From NCBI RefSeq assembly GCF_019969845.1, contig NZ_JAHXYR010000001.1, positions 1,054,001-1,118,000 on the forward strand: a stretch of DNA of 64,000 bases, given 5' to 3'. The translations under genes were made by a program, and so were the position numbers. Source of the DNA: Sphingobacterium sp. GVS05A. GTDB lineage: Bacteria; Bacteroidota; Bacteroidia; Sphingobacteriales; Sphingobacteriaceae. The stretch's first letter is position 1. Every line of letters begins with the position of its first letter. The notes under the pieces are model-generated. The model made no database searches. It saw nothing but the letters and a program-made list of their open reading frames with translations, and was not told the origin of the DNA. Shown piece by piece: positions 45,356 to 55,400 of this stretch.

Positions 45356-45550
45356 ATTATACCATTAGATTAATGGCTAAATATAAAAAGAAGTTTATAG
45401 AGAACGACGATACAGGGTAAAAAAGCTCTTAATAAAAGGAGAGATAGTAGACTATATTTGCTGTAGTGGATTTTCGTTGTGGCTGTTCTTTAACGATTTT
45501 TGACAGTTATTTTAATGACTATTTTATATTTTAGATCAATAATTTGATTT

Positions 45551-46651
45551 ATGGCAAAAATATTATTTTCCCTGTGTTTTTTTTTTAGTTGCAACATGCT
45601 ATTTGCTCAAATCCATATCGTTGATAGTTTGAGTGGTGAACCTGTGCCTTTAGTGAATATTTACGCTGAAGATGGAACATTATTAGGTGTAGCAAATGCG
45701 AAAGGGGAGTTTGCTATAGATTCGCTGAAGCAGCATGCAAATACAAAGATCATATTGCAGCATATTTCCTATAATAATTACCAGGAATCGAGTTCGAAGC
45801 TGCGAAAACAGAAGCTGATCAAATTGATTCCGCGTAGCATTAAAATAGATGAGATCGCTATCGAAGATAAGAGTCAGTATGATTATCTAATTTTGAAAGG
45901 GTATTTTAGAAATACTACTTTTTTCAATAAGCGTACACGTTATTTCTACGACGGAATTATTGAATATTATATTCCGTTGAAAAACAAAAATGGGAAAGTC
46001 TATCACCGTATTTTGGATTACCGGATTTTTGAGGATTCCATCGCTACTCAGAATTTTAGAGAGGTGATGGGTAATTTCTGGCAATGGAAGCCACATGTGA
46101 TGCGCATGAAAGCGCAGTCTGTTGCCAATGATCTTCCGTCAAAATTTGTTATGGTTCAGGATAAAGGGCGGAGAATCATTCGGACGGGTAATCTGAATAC
46201 CGGATATATCCAAAAAACAGCCCGTGGCGATGTACAGGTATATTTTGACATTATTCCACCCAATAGCCAAAAAGAAGTAAGCTTCTTTAAGGTCAAAGGG
46301 CAGCAATATACCGGCGTAACCATGGAAAATTATTCGCCGACAAATCTCGATCAACCTGAACAGGATAAGTTGGTCAGCAGGGTGGTAATGAATGTCGGTG
46401 CTATCAAAAGAGGTCGTAAATCGGAATTTGTCCCTTTTGATTTTTTGAGTGAGTTTTATACGCAAGAACGTCGATTCATGACGAAAGAAGAATTCAAGAG
46501 CGTAAAGAAAGAGGTTACTTCAGGTCTTTGGCTCGAATTGAAAAGCCGGTATACAAGCAAATTTTGGTTAGAAAACACTAAATTTGGCATCCCGCCGATG
46601 AATCCTTTTATTGAGAAAAAATTTGGTAAGGAACTGCTGGAGCTAAAATAG
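45551..46651 (+). CDS. Secreted protein with CarboxypepD_reg-like domain
   Basis: 366 aa. Signal peptide ending at FAQ (about residue 20), then a CarboxypepD_reg-like beta-sandwich (HIVDSLSGEPVPLVNIYAED, with KGEFAIDS) up to about 95, followed by a roughly 270-residue domain of the type found in Bacteroidota outer-membrane-associated proteins of unknown role. No catalytic motif. Single gene, divergent from the 44696 gene and convergent with the gene at 46684. Confidence 0.75.
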   Translation: MAKILFSLCFFFSCNMLFAQIHIVDSLSGEPVPLVNIYAEDGTLLGVANAKGEFAIDSLKQHANTKIILQHISYNNYQESSSKLRKQKLIKLIPRSIKIDEIAIEDKSQYDYLILKGYFRNTTFFNKRTRYFYDGIIEYYIPLKNKNGKVYHRILDYRIFEDSIATQNFREVMGNFWQWKPHVMRMKAQSVANDLPSKFVMVQDKGRRIIRTGNLNTGYIQKTARGDVQVYFDIIPPNSQKEVSFFKVKGQQYTGVTMENYSPTNLDQPEQDKLVSRVVMNVGAIKRGRKSEFVPFDFLSEFYTQERRFMTKEEFKSVKKEVTSGLWLELKSRYTSKFWLENTKFGIPPMNPFIEKKFGKELLELK

Positions 46652-46683
46652 ATTTGAATGCGGTACAGCTATTAAAAACAGGG

Positions 46684-47208
46684 TTATCTATTTCTAACAA
46701 TAATAGTGTCGTTGTTATTATTATAACGCAAATGTGCTAGAAGATCCAGCTTTTCCAAGCTTTCTGACAAATCTTTTTGGATTTTTCGATATCGACCCTT
46801 GGTAATACTTAGTTCAAGCGCAGTAGAAAGCATTTTCACACGATTGCCATCTTCATCCAATGGATAGATAAAAAAATAACGTGATCGACCTGCGTATTTT
46901 TTTGAAAACACCTGTCGAGTATAGGTATCATAGGTCGGACCCACGACAAACTCATGATCTGTGTAGTAAAATGATTTGGGCTGTTGAAAGTTTTGACGAA
47001 GTTCGAGCCGATCTGCATAGATGGTTAACTGGGTTCCAAATCTTTCGTAAAGGCAATAGCAAAAAAAGAGAAAAGAAAATAAAGCAAAGCCCATAAGAAC
47101 CAAGGAAAAATTTCGCTCGACAAAGATTAAATAGCAAAGTCCTACCCATATGATGAGGGGGGAAATCATATAAAATGTCCATTGATTATTGGGATAGTAT
47201 ACCTTCAT
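46684..47208 (-). CDS. Small two-helix membrane protein, unknown function
   Basis: 174 aa: two N-terminal transmembrane helices (FYMISPLIIWVGLCYLIFV and LVLMGFALFSFLFFCYCLY) and a soluble C-terminal half beginning with ERFGTQLTIYADRLELRQNF, a strand pattern like the PH-like domain of bacterial membrane proteins. The gene downstream of the next gap (47281) has the same plan, suggesting related functions. Confidence 0.65.
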   Translation of the reverse strand: MKVYYPNNQWTFYMISPLIIWVGLCYLIFVERNFSLVLMGFALFSFLFFCYCLYERFGTQLTIYADRLELRQNFQQPKSFYYTDHEFVVGPTYDTYTRQVFSKKYAGRSRYFFIYPLDEDGNRVKMLSTALELSITKGRYRKIQKDLSESLEKLDLLAHLRYNNNNDTIIVRNR

Positions 47209-47280
47209 GTATTATTTTTATTTTATTGAAAATCTTGGCGTTGTTTTGAATCAAGTCAGGAATGTCAATCTGTTTCAGCT

Positions 47281-47799
47281 TCAAAGCTTCCTTATGTAAG
47301 ACATGGTCTCAACCGGATTACCAAAGATCTTCTTGCTACCTTTTTGTTGGGTGAAGGATTTATGCTGTGCTATTTCAGCAGCAATCCCGTAAATGATTTG
47401 CATATCCTGTTGGGGGTGGATCGTTATGAGTAACTGTTCCTGCTGATCAAAAAGCTGAAGTTGATTGACCAATGAATGGTTTATCTTCATGCTATAAATA
47501 TCGTCTAGAAGGATGTCCTGATCCGGTTTCTTCTGTTGTTTGATCAGGATATGTTGATGATCAATAAGTATCTCTATTTTGGGGTTAATTAGCTGCAGGA
47601 TCACAACAAATGGACCAATAACAATGATTGCGACCAAGAAGCCCAGCGCTTTGGCTGATCCAAAGTTATTGACAGCATCGGCCATCCCATCGATGCCACC
47701 ATAGATAAGGTAGAAAATAGTAAAAACTATAATCAAATAACTGAATCCAAAGATTAAGCCCTTTTTAACATTGTGTGATTTAAACTGAAAAGTCTTCAT
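47281..47799 (-). CDS. Small two-helix membrane protein, unknown function
   Basis: 172 aa with helices at about 13-33 (GLIFGFSYLIIVFTIFYLIY) and 50-70 (ALGFLVAIIVIGPFVVILQL), then a PH-like soluble domain starting INPKIEILIDHQHILIKQQK. Same architecture as the gene at 46684, 72 bases downstream on the same strand. Upstream is a perfect 15-bp dyad shared with a divergent membrane protein gene. Confidence 0.65.
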   Translation of the reverse strand: MKTFQFKSHNVKKGLIFGFSYLIIVFTIFYLIYGGIDGMADAVNNFGSAKALGFLVAIIVIGPFVVILQLINPKIEILIDHQHILIKQQKKPDQDILLDDIYSMKINHSLVNQLQLFDQQEQLLITIHPQQDMQIIYGIAAEIAQHKSFTQQKGSKKIFGNPVETMSYIRKL

Positions 47800-47838
47800 A
47801 AGTCAAATTTACCCTGCTTATCTCTCTATTTAAATATT

Positions 47839-47878
47839 CATTAATTGGATAAATATAAATATCTTTATCCAATTAATG
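47839..47878. promoter_or_regulatory. Perfect 15-bp dyad in a divergent promoter region
   Basis: CATTAATTGGATAAA (47839-47853) and TTTATCCAATTAATG (47864-47878) around a 10-base AT loop. No T-run follows, and it is centred between two divergent genes, so an operator (or cruciform) is more likely than a terminator. Confidence 0.55.
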
Positions 47879-47926
47879 CTATATAAGCGAACACGAAAGC
47901 AGTCATTATTTTAAAAGCGTTGAAAC

Positions 47927-48748
47927 TTGGGAAATAGTATCCAAATCGAACGGAAAAATTTAGGTAAAAGTGGGGATTATTTCACACTGGTATTGTATAG
48001 CCTTATTTTCTTCATAGGCTTTCTTTCCATCTTTTGGGAGTGGAAATCAGGTATAGTTTCTGTCATCTGCGTGATTGCTACCTATTTTCTGAACCGCAAA
48101 ATAAATCTGATCGTACACCTGAAATGGTTTTCCATTGCTTTGGTTCTTTTGGCGCTGCTTGTATCCTGGTTATTACAGCTGTCTTTTTGGATATTTATGA
48201 TTCAATTTCTGGCACTAAGTTGTATTCACGCTGTGATAGCTTTTATAGCGGCTATTCGGGATGATCATACCGATATTATTTTTTCACTGAATGCGGATAA
48301 TTTCTCCTGTCTCTGTCCCGGAAGTGATTATAAAGGGTACGCTCTTAACCCAATGGGGTATAGGAAATACTTTAAAACAAAGGATATTGTTAGTATTCAA
48401 CAGGACGAGCGAGGATTGCTCATTGTTGTAAAAGGAGAGATTTTGCGACCGCGGGAATTAACAGCATCTGAAATAACACAAATTTTAGCTTATTTCAATG
48501 CAGGAGAGTTTAAAGTGGTCGAGGCTATTCCCCTTCGCGATATTCGTCAGGCCGAGACCGAATTAGCATGGATGAAAATTCTGGTCTTTGGGGTTCCATG
48601 TCTGTTAGCTGGTCTTTCGATTTACTTCCTGGGCGATAACGGACAAAATTCAGTCGTGACTATGATCAGTATCTTACTGGCCATTCTATTAGTTCCGTTG
48701 TTGTTGAAACTGATCAATAGACGGAAACACCGTCCGGAGAATAAGTAA
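47927..48748 (+). CDS. Membrane protein of unknown function, TTG start
   Basis: 273 aa. An in-frame TGA lies two codons before the TTG at 47927 and the next Met is about 90 codons in, so TTG is the likely start. Four helices in the first half (for example LVLYSLIFFIGFLSIF and IALVLLALLVSWLLQL), a soluble middle (DIVSIQQDERGLLIVVKGEI, PH-like) and two helices at the C-terminus. It is divergent from the two small membrane proteins at 46684 and 47281 and may work with them. Confidence 0.65.
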   Translation: MGNSIQIERKNLGKSGDYFTLVLYSLIFFIGFLSIFWEWKSGIVSVICVIATYFLNRKINLIVHLKWFSIALVLLALLVSWLLQLSFWIFMIQFLALSCIHAVIAFIAAIRDDHTDIIFSLNADNFSCLCPGSDYKGYALNPMGYRKYFKTKDIVSIQQDERGLLIVVKGEILRPRELTASEITQILAYFNAGEFKVVEAIPLRDIRQAETELAWMKILVFGVPCLLAGLSIYFLGDNGQNSVVTMISILLAILLVPLLLKLINRRKHRPENK

Positions 48749-48751
48749 GGT

Positions 48752-50086
48752 TTATTTTAAGAAATTAGCATACCAATGGCCAGAGGATTTTATAATACGT
48801 TGCTGGTTTTGAAAATCAACATACACCAACCCGAATCGTGGCCGATATCCTTCCGCCCATTCAAAATTGTCTAAAAAAGTCCAGACGAAGTAGCCTTTGA
48901 CATTTACGCCTTCTTCTTTTGTCTGATAGACATGTTTTATGGCTTCTTGCAGATAGTTCAACCGTCTGGGATCATGTACCTGTCCATGCTCAATTTGATC
49001 CTTAAAGGCAGCCCCATTTTCGGTGACAATGAGCGGCGGCATATTGGGGTAGCTACTGAATTTTTTCAGCATTTGATAAATGGAGCTGGGGTATACTTCC
49101 CAGTTCATTTCGGTCATTTCAACTTTACGTTCCTTGGCCGTTACGATCTTTGCCTGAAGATAGGGAACAAACATGGCGTAGCGAATCATCTCACGGGTAT
49201 AATTTTGAATACCGATAAAGTCCATATCGAACTTTAAATCGTTCTCATCACCTTGTTTGATGTATTTTTCAATTCGATTGAGAATTTTGATTTCCTGTGT
49301 AGGATAGCCCATACCCAGTAATGGCTCGATAAACAATCTATTGAGTAATACATCGGCTTTTTTTGCCGCAATCACATCTTTTTCCCTTGCTGTGAATGGT
49401 TCTATATGGGAACAGGAAAAAGTCGTACCCACCTGGCTGTCCGGTTGTAATGATTTTATGATCCTAGCGCCATGTGCTTGTGCTAATGCAGCATGATGAG
49501 CCGCCGCAAGAAAGTTGCCCAAACCTTTTCTTTCCGGAGCATGTACACCAAAGAAGTATCCTGCAGCCGTAAATACGGTTGGCTCATTAAGCACCATCCA
49601 ATTTTTTACACGATCTCCATAACGGGCAACACATGTGGATACAAATTCACCGAACCAATCCTTGACATCGCGGTTGACCCAACCACCTTTTTTTTCTAAG
49701 GCATGGGGGAGATCCCAGTGATATAGAGTAACCCAAGGTGTAATCCCCAGTTCCAGTGAGAGGTCGATCAGGCGATCATAGAAATCCATACCTGACTGAT
49801 TGGGCTGCCCAATACCATTCGGCAGGATACGGCTCCAGGATAAGGAAAAACGATAGTTAGGAATGTGCATACCTTGCATTAATGCCAGATCCTGCATGTA
49901 ACGGTTGTAGAAATCACAGGCATGGTCGCCATGTTGATTTTGAAATATACGGTTTCTTTTCTTTACAAAGATATCCCATATAGAAGGGCCTTTGCCATGT
50001 TGATCATGTGCCCCCTCGATTTGATAAGCGGCGGTAGATACTCCCCAAATAAAATCTTTGCCAAAGGCATCTTTGGTTAAATGCAT
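48752..50086 (-). CDS. bglB: Family 1 beta-glucosidase
   Basis: 444 aa GH1 enzyme that removes terminal glucose from beta-glucosides. The N-terminal signature DFIWGVSTAAYQIEGA, the acid/base Glu168 in NEPTVF and the nucleophile Glu356 in IVTENGAAF are all present, as is the aglycone-side NFEWAEGY with FGLVYVDF. No signal peptide, so it is cytoplasmic and would finish off oligosaccharides such as those from the GH16 glucanase, although the genes are 16 kb apart. An imperfect hairpin GTCGGAT/ATCCGAC lies 16 bases before the start. Confidence 0.94.
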   Translation of the reverse strand: MHLTKDAFGKDFIWGVSTAAYQIEGAHDQHGKGPSIWDIFVKKRNRIFQNQHGDHACDFYNRYMQDLALMQGMHIPNYRFSLSWSRILPNGIGQPNQSGMDFYDRLIDLSLELGITPWVTLYHWDLPHALEKKGGWVNRDVKDWFGEFVSTCVARYGDRVKNWMVLNEPTVFTAAGYFFGVHAPERKGLGNFLAAAHHAALAQAHGARIIKSLQPDSQVGTTFSCSHIEPFTAREKDVIAAKKADVLLNRLFIEPLLGMGYPTQEIKILNRIEKYIKQGDENDLKFDMDFIGIQNYTREMIRYAMFVPYLQAKIVTAKERKVEMTEMNWEVYPSSIYQMLKKFSSYPNMPPLIVTENGAAFKDQIEHGQVHDPRRLNYLQEAIKHVYQTKEEGVNVKGYFVWTFLDNFEWAEGYRPRFGLVYVDFQNQQRIIKSSGHWYANFLK

Positions 50087-50458
50087 TTATCGAAATATAG
50101 CTGTCGGATGTGCTATCCGACCTGAATATGAATTAATTTTTGTGGAATCTTAGTGGTGAATAGAATGAACTGAATCGACCTAAAAAGATTCTAAATATAA
50201 TCCGTTGGAAAAAATAGTTGATCGTTTTCATAATTGATACATTAAAGTGTTAACTGCATTAATTATTCTATTATAAAGGAACGAAACTGATATTAACTGG
50301 ATATGAATTATTTATTAAATATATAAAAAAATAACTGTTTTATTTTGATCGTTTTTAGACAACAGAATTGTTTGATTTTTGATCTGGTATTTTGGGTATA
50401 TTATTATCTTTAAGGTTATAGAAAAGTAACGTATTAAAACTGATAATAGCCACTGAAA
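50087..50458. other. Divergent intergenic region, 372 bp
   Basis: Contains a GTCGGAT-GTGCT-ATCCGAC stem (50103-50121) in the leader of the beta-glucosidase gene, without a T-run. The rest is AT-rich with no promoter that meets the -33/-7 spacing. Confidence 0.4.
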
Positions 50459-51448
50459 ATGATACAGAAAAAATTTAAAATAACTGGATATCCAAGTATG
50501 TTACGCCTCTCCGCTGATGGGAACTATATTATGGTTGCGACTTATGAAGGTGGCGTTCAGATCTTTAATCTACAGCAGGATAAAGTACTGTATAAAGTCC
50601 GGTTGAAAGGGCCGAAACATGATCTACCAATCCATTATTGTGCGATTAGTTTTGACAATCGTTATTTTGCCTTTAGCTGTCTATTTAAGATTTATGTTAT
50701 AGATCTGCAGCAAAAAGCGATTGTAAAAGAATTTGACTATGCAAAGGATCTTGAATTACAGGCTTCCGTCAGTTTCAGCTTTTTCAATAGGCAAAATAGT
50801 CTTGTTTATCCCAATGGGAAAAAACTGGTGCTCTATAATTTTGAGACAGCGGAATCCGTTGATATCGCATTATCGGAGGAGGCCGGATTGACGAATGAGC
50901 TAGCCATCAACCAGACTGATGATCTTATTGCCTATAAAAGCTGGAATGATCCCTTGAAGGATACGCTCTCGATCATTGATCTGAAGACGATGTCAAGTAC
51001 GGCGCTCGCGCTACCGTATAAAAAATCCCATCATCAGTTATTTATGTGCAAGCTCCAGTTTACCGATGATGATACCCTCGTGGTATTTAGAAAAGGTTTG
51101 GGCTTTAGTTACTTTGATCCGAGATCAAAAATTGAGAAACATCATATCACTTGGGAAGAACTTGGTTTTAGATCTGTCCATAATTATCAGCATACACAAG
51201 TCTCGGGCGACGGACGTTATCTGTTGATCCATCGCGAAAGACCCGATAAAGAAGATCTTGATGCATGGTATGTCGATGTGCCGGATGGAATGGATTATGT
51301 TATTTTCGATACCGATGCGAACCGGATTATCTATACCTTACCGAAATACGAATCAGTGGCCACCTTTGCTATGAAACATCGTTTATTCGCATTCATCGAA
51401 AGTGAAGAGGAAAGCAAAAACAAGTTCCTAACAATCAAAACAATCTAG
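50459..51448 (+). CDS. Cytoplasmic beta-propeller (WD40-like) protein, unknown function
   Basis: 329 aa without signal peptide. Repeating four-strand units are visible (MLRLSADGNYIMVATYEGGV, YCAISFDNRYFAFSCLFKIY, LSIIDLKTMSSTAL), suggesting a seven-bladed propeller of the WD40/YVTN type. No enzyme motif. Such proteins act as scaffolds or binding platforms. The convergent lipoprotein gene at 51472 ends only 23 bases away. Confidence 0.68.
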   Translation: MIQKKFKITGYPSMLRLSADGNYIMVATYEGGVQIFNLQQDKVLYKVRLKGPKHDLPIHYCAISFDNRYFAFSCLFKIYVIDLQQKAIVKEFDYAKDLELQASVSFSFFNRQNSLVYPNGKKLVLYNFETAESVDIALSEEAGLTNELAINQTDDLIAYKSWNDPLKDTLSIIDLKTMSSTALALPYKKSHHQLFMCKLQFTDDDTLVVFRKGLGFSYFDPRSKIEKHHITWEELGFRSVHNYQHTQVSGDGRYLLIHRERPDKEDLDAWYVDVPDGMDYVIFDTDANRIIYTLPKYESVATFAMKHRLFAFIESEEESKNKFLTIKTI

Positions 51449-51471
51449 GACCAGCTAGCGTTTAAGCCCAG

Positions 51472-52272
51472 CTAGCAATCGAACTGTGCCGTACCAACAA
51501 ATGGATATGCTGCTGTAGATAGAATGATGACTGTTCTCGATTCTTCGTAATCACGGGGACTGGAGATAACAAAGTCTAATTTACCATCCCGATCGAGGTC
51601 GCCAATAAATTCAAGCGTTGTCGCTGTATCATGATAGGCGGTCTGGTCGATCAGCGTCCGCTGATACTGACCATTGATAAAAAGCTTTAATGTATATCTT
51701 GCATTGGGTTTCTGATCCTCATCCTTATAGGATTCAATGCCAGTAGCACGCAACTCATAGCGGTCGTTTTTATAGGTAAATTCAACCGGTTTATTGGGGG
51801 GAATAATCTTATTGGGCAGCGCTATACTGTCTACTGAACCATTCTGTATAGCGGATATGTTAAAAAATACCAACGCATCATTTTGCGGATTTATGGTTTC
51901 CGTGGGTAAGCCCGAACAAGGTTCTTCTTTCTCATAAGTAATGGTATATTTAGCTGGTGCAACGTTATATTTTCCGTTTTTACGATGAAGTTCCAACCAG
52001 CTGTTGTTAATCACTTTGGATACATTGTTATCATCCCAGACCCGATAGGCAAAAGGTACTAAAACCCGACCATCTATCATGGAGTCCGTCGGATTGGTCA
52101 TTGGTGCTGATGCAGCTGGAAGGGCTTTTTCAGCTTGTGATTGCTGAGGAGGAATTGTTGTATCCATTGCAGCCTCTTGTTTTGTGGACGTTGAATTCGT
52201 AGCCTTATTTTGACACGCGGATAAGATTAGGACAAGAAAGAAAGAGATGCTCGTAAATTTTAAATAACCCAT
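51472..52272 (-). CDS. Lipoprotein with FG-GAP/VCBS-like motif
   Basis: 266 aa with lipobox LSAC (about residue 20) and a Thr/Ser/Pro-rich linker to about 65. The C-terminal region contains GDLDRDGKLDFVISSP, the calcium-binding core typical of FG-GAP/VCBS repeats. No assigned function. It is divergent from the giant alpha-2-macroglobulin gene, with 167 bases between their starts. Confidence 0.72.
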   Translation of the reverse strand: MGYLKFTSISFFLVLILSACQNKATNSTSTKQEAAMDTTIPPQQSQAEKALPAASAPMTNPTDSMIDGRVLVPFAYRVWDDNNVSKVINNSWLELHRKNGKYNVAPAKYTITYEKEEPCSGLPTETINPQNDALVFFNISAIQNGSVDSIALPNKIIPPNKPVEFTYKNDRYELRATGIESYKDEDQKPNARYTLKLFINGQYQRTLIDQTAYHDTATTLEFIGDLDRDGKLDFVISSPRDYEESRTVIILSTAAYPFVGTAQFDC

Positions 52273-52439
52273 ATGCTGTATTTTATCGTAAAGATAAATA
52301 AAAGAAGTAAAATACGCTTTCGTGATGCTAAATAGGGTGCTATTTAATTTTTTCTTAAACGATTATGGAATCTATTTATTTACTGCATCCTTTCAGAAAA
52401 AAAATGCTCATATTTAGTAGATATTTAGCGTCGTATTAT

Positions 52440-55400
52440 ATGAAAAGATACATTTGGTTATTGTTGACATGTCTCCCAATCTGGGGATTTTCGCAGGAGC
52501 TTAAGCCAGGCAAGGTGGAGACAAAGTGGAATGAGGTCGAAAGGCTCATTGCAATTAAAAACTACACACAGACATTGCCCATATTGGCAGATATTAAAGC
52601 CGAAGCGCGACGCTCTGGAAACCAGGCGGAATGGGTTCGTGCATTTTTGGCGGAAGGGAAAGTGTTGGAAGTAAACCAATCTGAAGATTCCGCTTTTTTG
52701 CGTATCCAGAAACATTTTGAAGACAATATCCGGATTGCTGAAAAGCTGGATAAATCGGTTCTCCAAAACTTTTATGCACTTTATTTATTTTCAAATATCA
52801 ACCGATATGCAAGTAAAAGCCAGAACAAATTTGTAGCAAAAGATGCAAAGGGTAAAATCGGTATGATCGATTCTATTTTTCGTCTTTCAATTTCGGATGT
52901 AAACAGTTTAAGTGCGGAACCTATAGTGCGCTGGAAGGGACTGTTTGTCGAAACACGAAATATAAGTCTGAATCCCACTCTTTACCATTTTTTAGGTTAT
53001 CAATATCTGGATTTTTTGAATACATTAAAAGCTAGTAATGCGGCTGATAAGGATAAACTTAAAAAGCAATTGTTGGCAATCAGCACCAAGAATGATTATC
53101 CAGATGCAAGCAGCTATATCATGTCTTATGATTGGAAATGGAATAATATCGAAGAGCGGGAAGGAGGCTACCTGGAACATATAAAAACCTATAAAAGTGA
53201 CTACAACGCATTTTTACTCTATCGGTTGGCGGCAAGTTTCAACGATATTGGGAAAAAGACAAAGGCAATTACATATCTTGAACAAGCGTTAAAAGAATAT
53301 CCAAAATCGCCTTGGATTTCGAATGTAGATAATTTGACAAGGGAAATAAAAAAGGCTTTCATCAGGCTAAATTATAAAAGAACGGCACCGACGGACGAAT
53401 ATGTTCCTTTCCAGGTTAACCACACGAATGTGGATACTTTATATATCCGGATTTATAATACAAGTCCTACGCCTAAGGGCGCAAAGGATTTTACGGTAAA
53501 ATATGATTCCGCAAGTTATCAGACTACAGTAAATGCGCCATTGGTCTATGAGGAACAGGTGGTATTGAAAGTCTTTAATGATTATACAACGCACAATACT
53601 ATTTATAAAATTAATCCCCTTAAAGCTGGTACCTACACGATTTTGATCGGTAATAATAAATCATTTCAAGATAACGGTCAGGATCGGGATGTGGCTGTTT
53701 CTCAACTGATTGTTTCTGATGCATTTTTGTCTGGAAATATAAATATAAAACATCAAAATGAATTTGTCTATACGGGTTTGCTATTGAACCGGAAAACGGG
53801 TGCTCCCTATGCAAATGAAATGGTGGAACTTTATCAATTGAGAAATAAAGCACTGCCTAAACTGATCACTCAATTAAAGACCAATGCTGCAGGCGAGTTC
53901 AATTACAAATCCACCTATTCTCCCAAAAATGCAGCCTACTTACATAATCACATGCTGTTGCTTCATGGGGAAAAAGCGATGATTCCTTTGGATAAGCAGC
54001 AAAATAATGTTTATTATGAAGATCGGACTACGTCTGTAGAGGTGAGCAATAAAAGAACAAATATGCGTGCGCTCACTTTGCTGGATAGAGCTATCTACCG
54101 TCCTGGGCAAAAGGTCTATTTTAAGACTATTCTTTATGATGATCATGTACAACAGGGTAAAGTCCTGGAAAAGCAAAATGTGAAAATCTATCTTCAGGAT
54201 GCTAATCGTCAGAAGATTGACTCGATCAGTTTGACAACGAATCTATTTGGATCTGTCCATGCGAGTTTCCAATTGCCATCAAAGGCATTGAACGGAAATT
54301 ATAATCTATTGATTTTTCACGATTCTAAACAGCTTGATCAGCAATATTTTCAGGTTGAAGAATATAAACGTCCAACATTTGAAGTAACTTTTGAGCCAAA
54401 CAAGTTCACCTATACTTCGAAAGACACAGCAGTATTCATTGGCAAGGCGGAGAGCCTTTCAGGTGTTTCGCTAATCGGCGCAGCAGTGAAGTATAAAGTT
54501 TCGTTTTATAATGCCAAGGAAGGAAAGGATATTGTTCATAGCGATTCTATCACAACCGTGGATGCTAAGGGAAACTTTACGATTCGCGTGTCATTAATGG
54601 ACCGTCAATTTGTAGGATTGAAAGATTATGTATTGGTATACCAGGCTGAGGTGATCAATCAGACAGGGGAGATGCAGATGGCTTCTGGAGGTTATGCCTA
54701 TTCATCCCGTCCATGGCAGCTCCAGATTCAGGTGCCGAATCTGATGGAAGAAAAAAGATGGCGAGATATTACCATCTTAAAGCAGAATCAAAATGGTTTC
54801 CCATTAAAATTCAGCGGAAAGGTCAACATTTATAAATTGGAACAGGCAAGCCTTCCGCTGACAGATGAATATCGGGGAAGTTTCGCAAGGGCAGAGTACC
54901 ACCTGCTTTCAAGAGATCTTTATAGTAAGTATTTTCCGCTTTATTTCGATCCGACCTCGCTCGAAAAAGAAGAGAAAAAAACGAAGATAGCCAGTTATGA
55001 TTTTGATAACGCAGATACGAGCAAGATCATACTTGACTCATTACAATTTGATTGGGGACGATATCAGATCGAAGCCATCAGTATACAGGAAGGGGATACG
55101 GTGCGCGCTATTAGCTACACTAGTCTATATCGGTCGAAAGATAAGAAACTAAGCGACCAGCAGTTTTTCTCCTACCAGTTGGATAAAATCAAATACAAAA
55201 TTGGTGATCAGGTTACCATCAATATGCAGACGGATGTAAAAAATGCCAGGAAATTGCTGCTGTTACGCGAGCGGGCTTCGCAAAAATTGGAGACAAAGGT
55301 ATTAAGTTGGAAAGATGGTCGTATCAGCTATCAATTTGTGTTGACTGAGCAGGATGTTGTAGGGCAACTGCAACTGAATGCATTATTTTTGGTGGATAAT

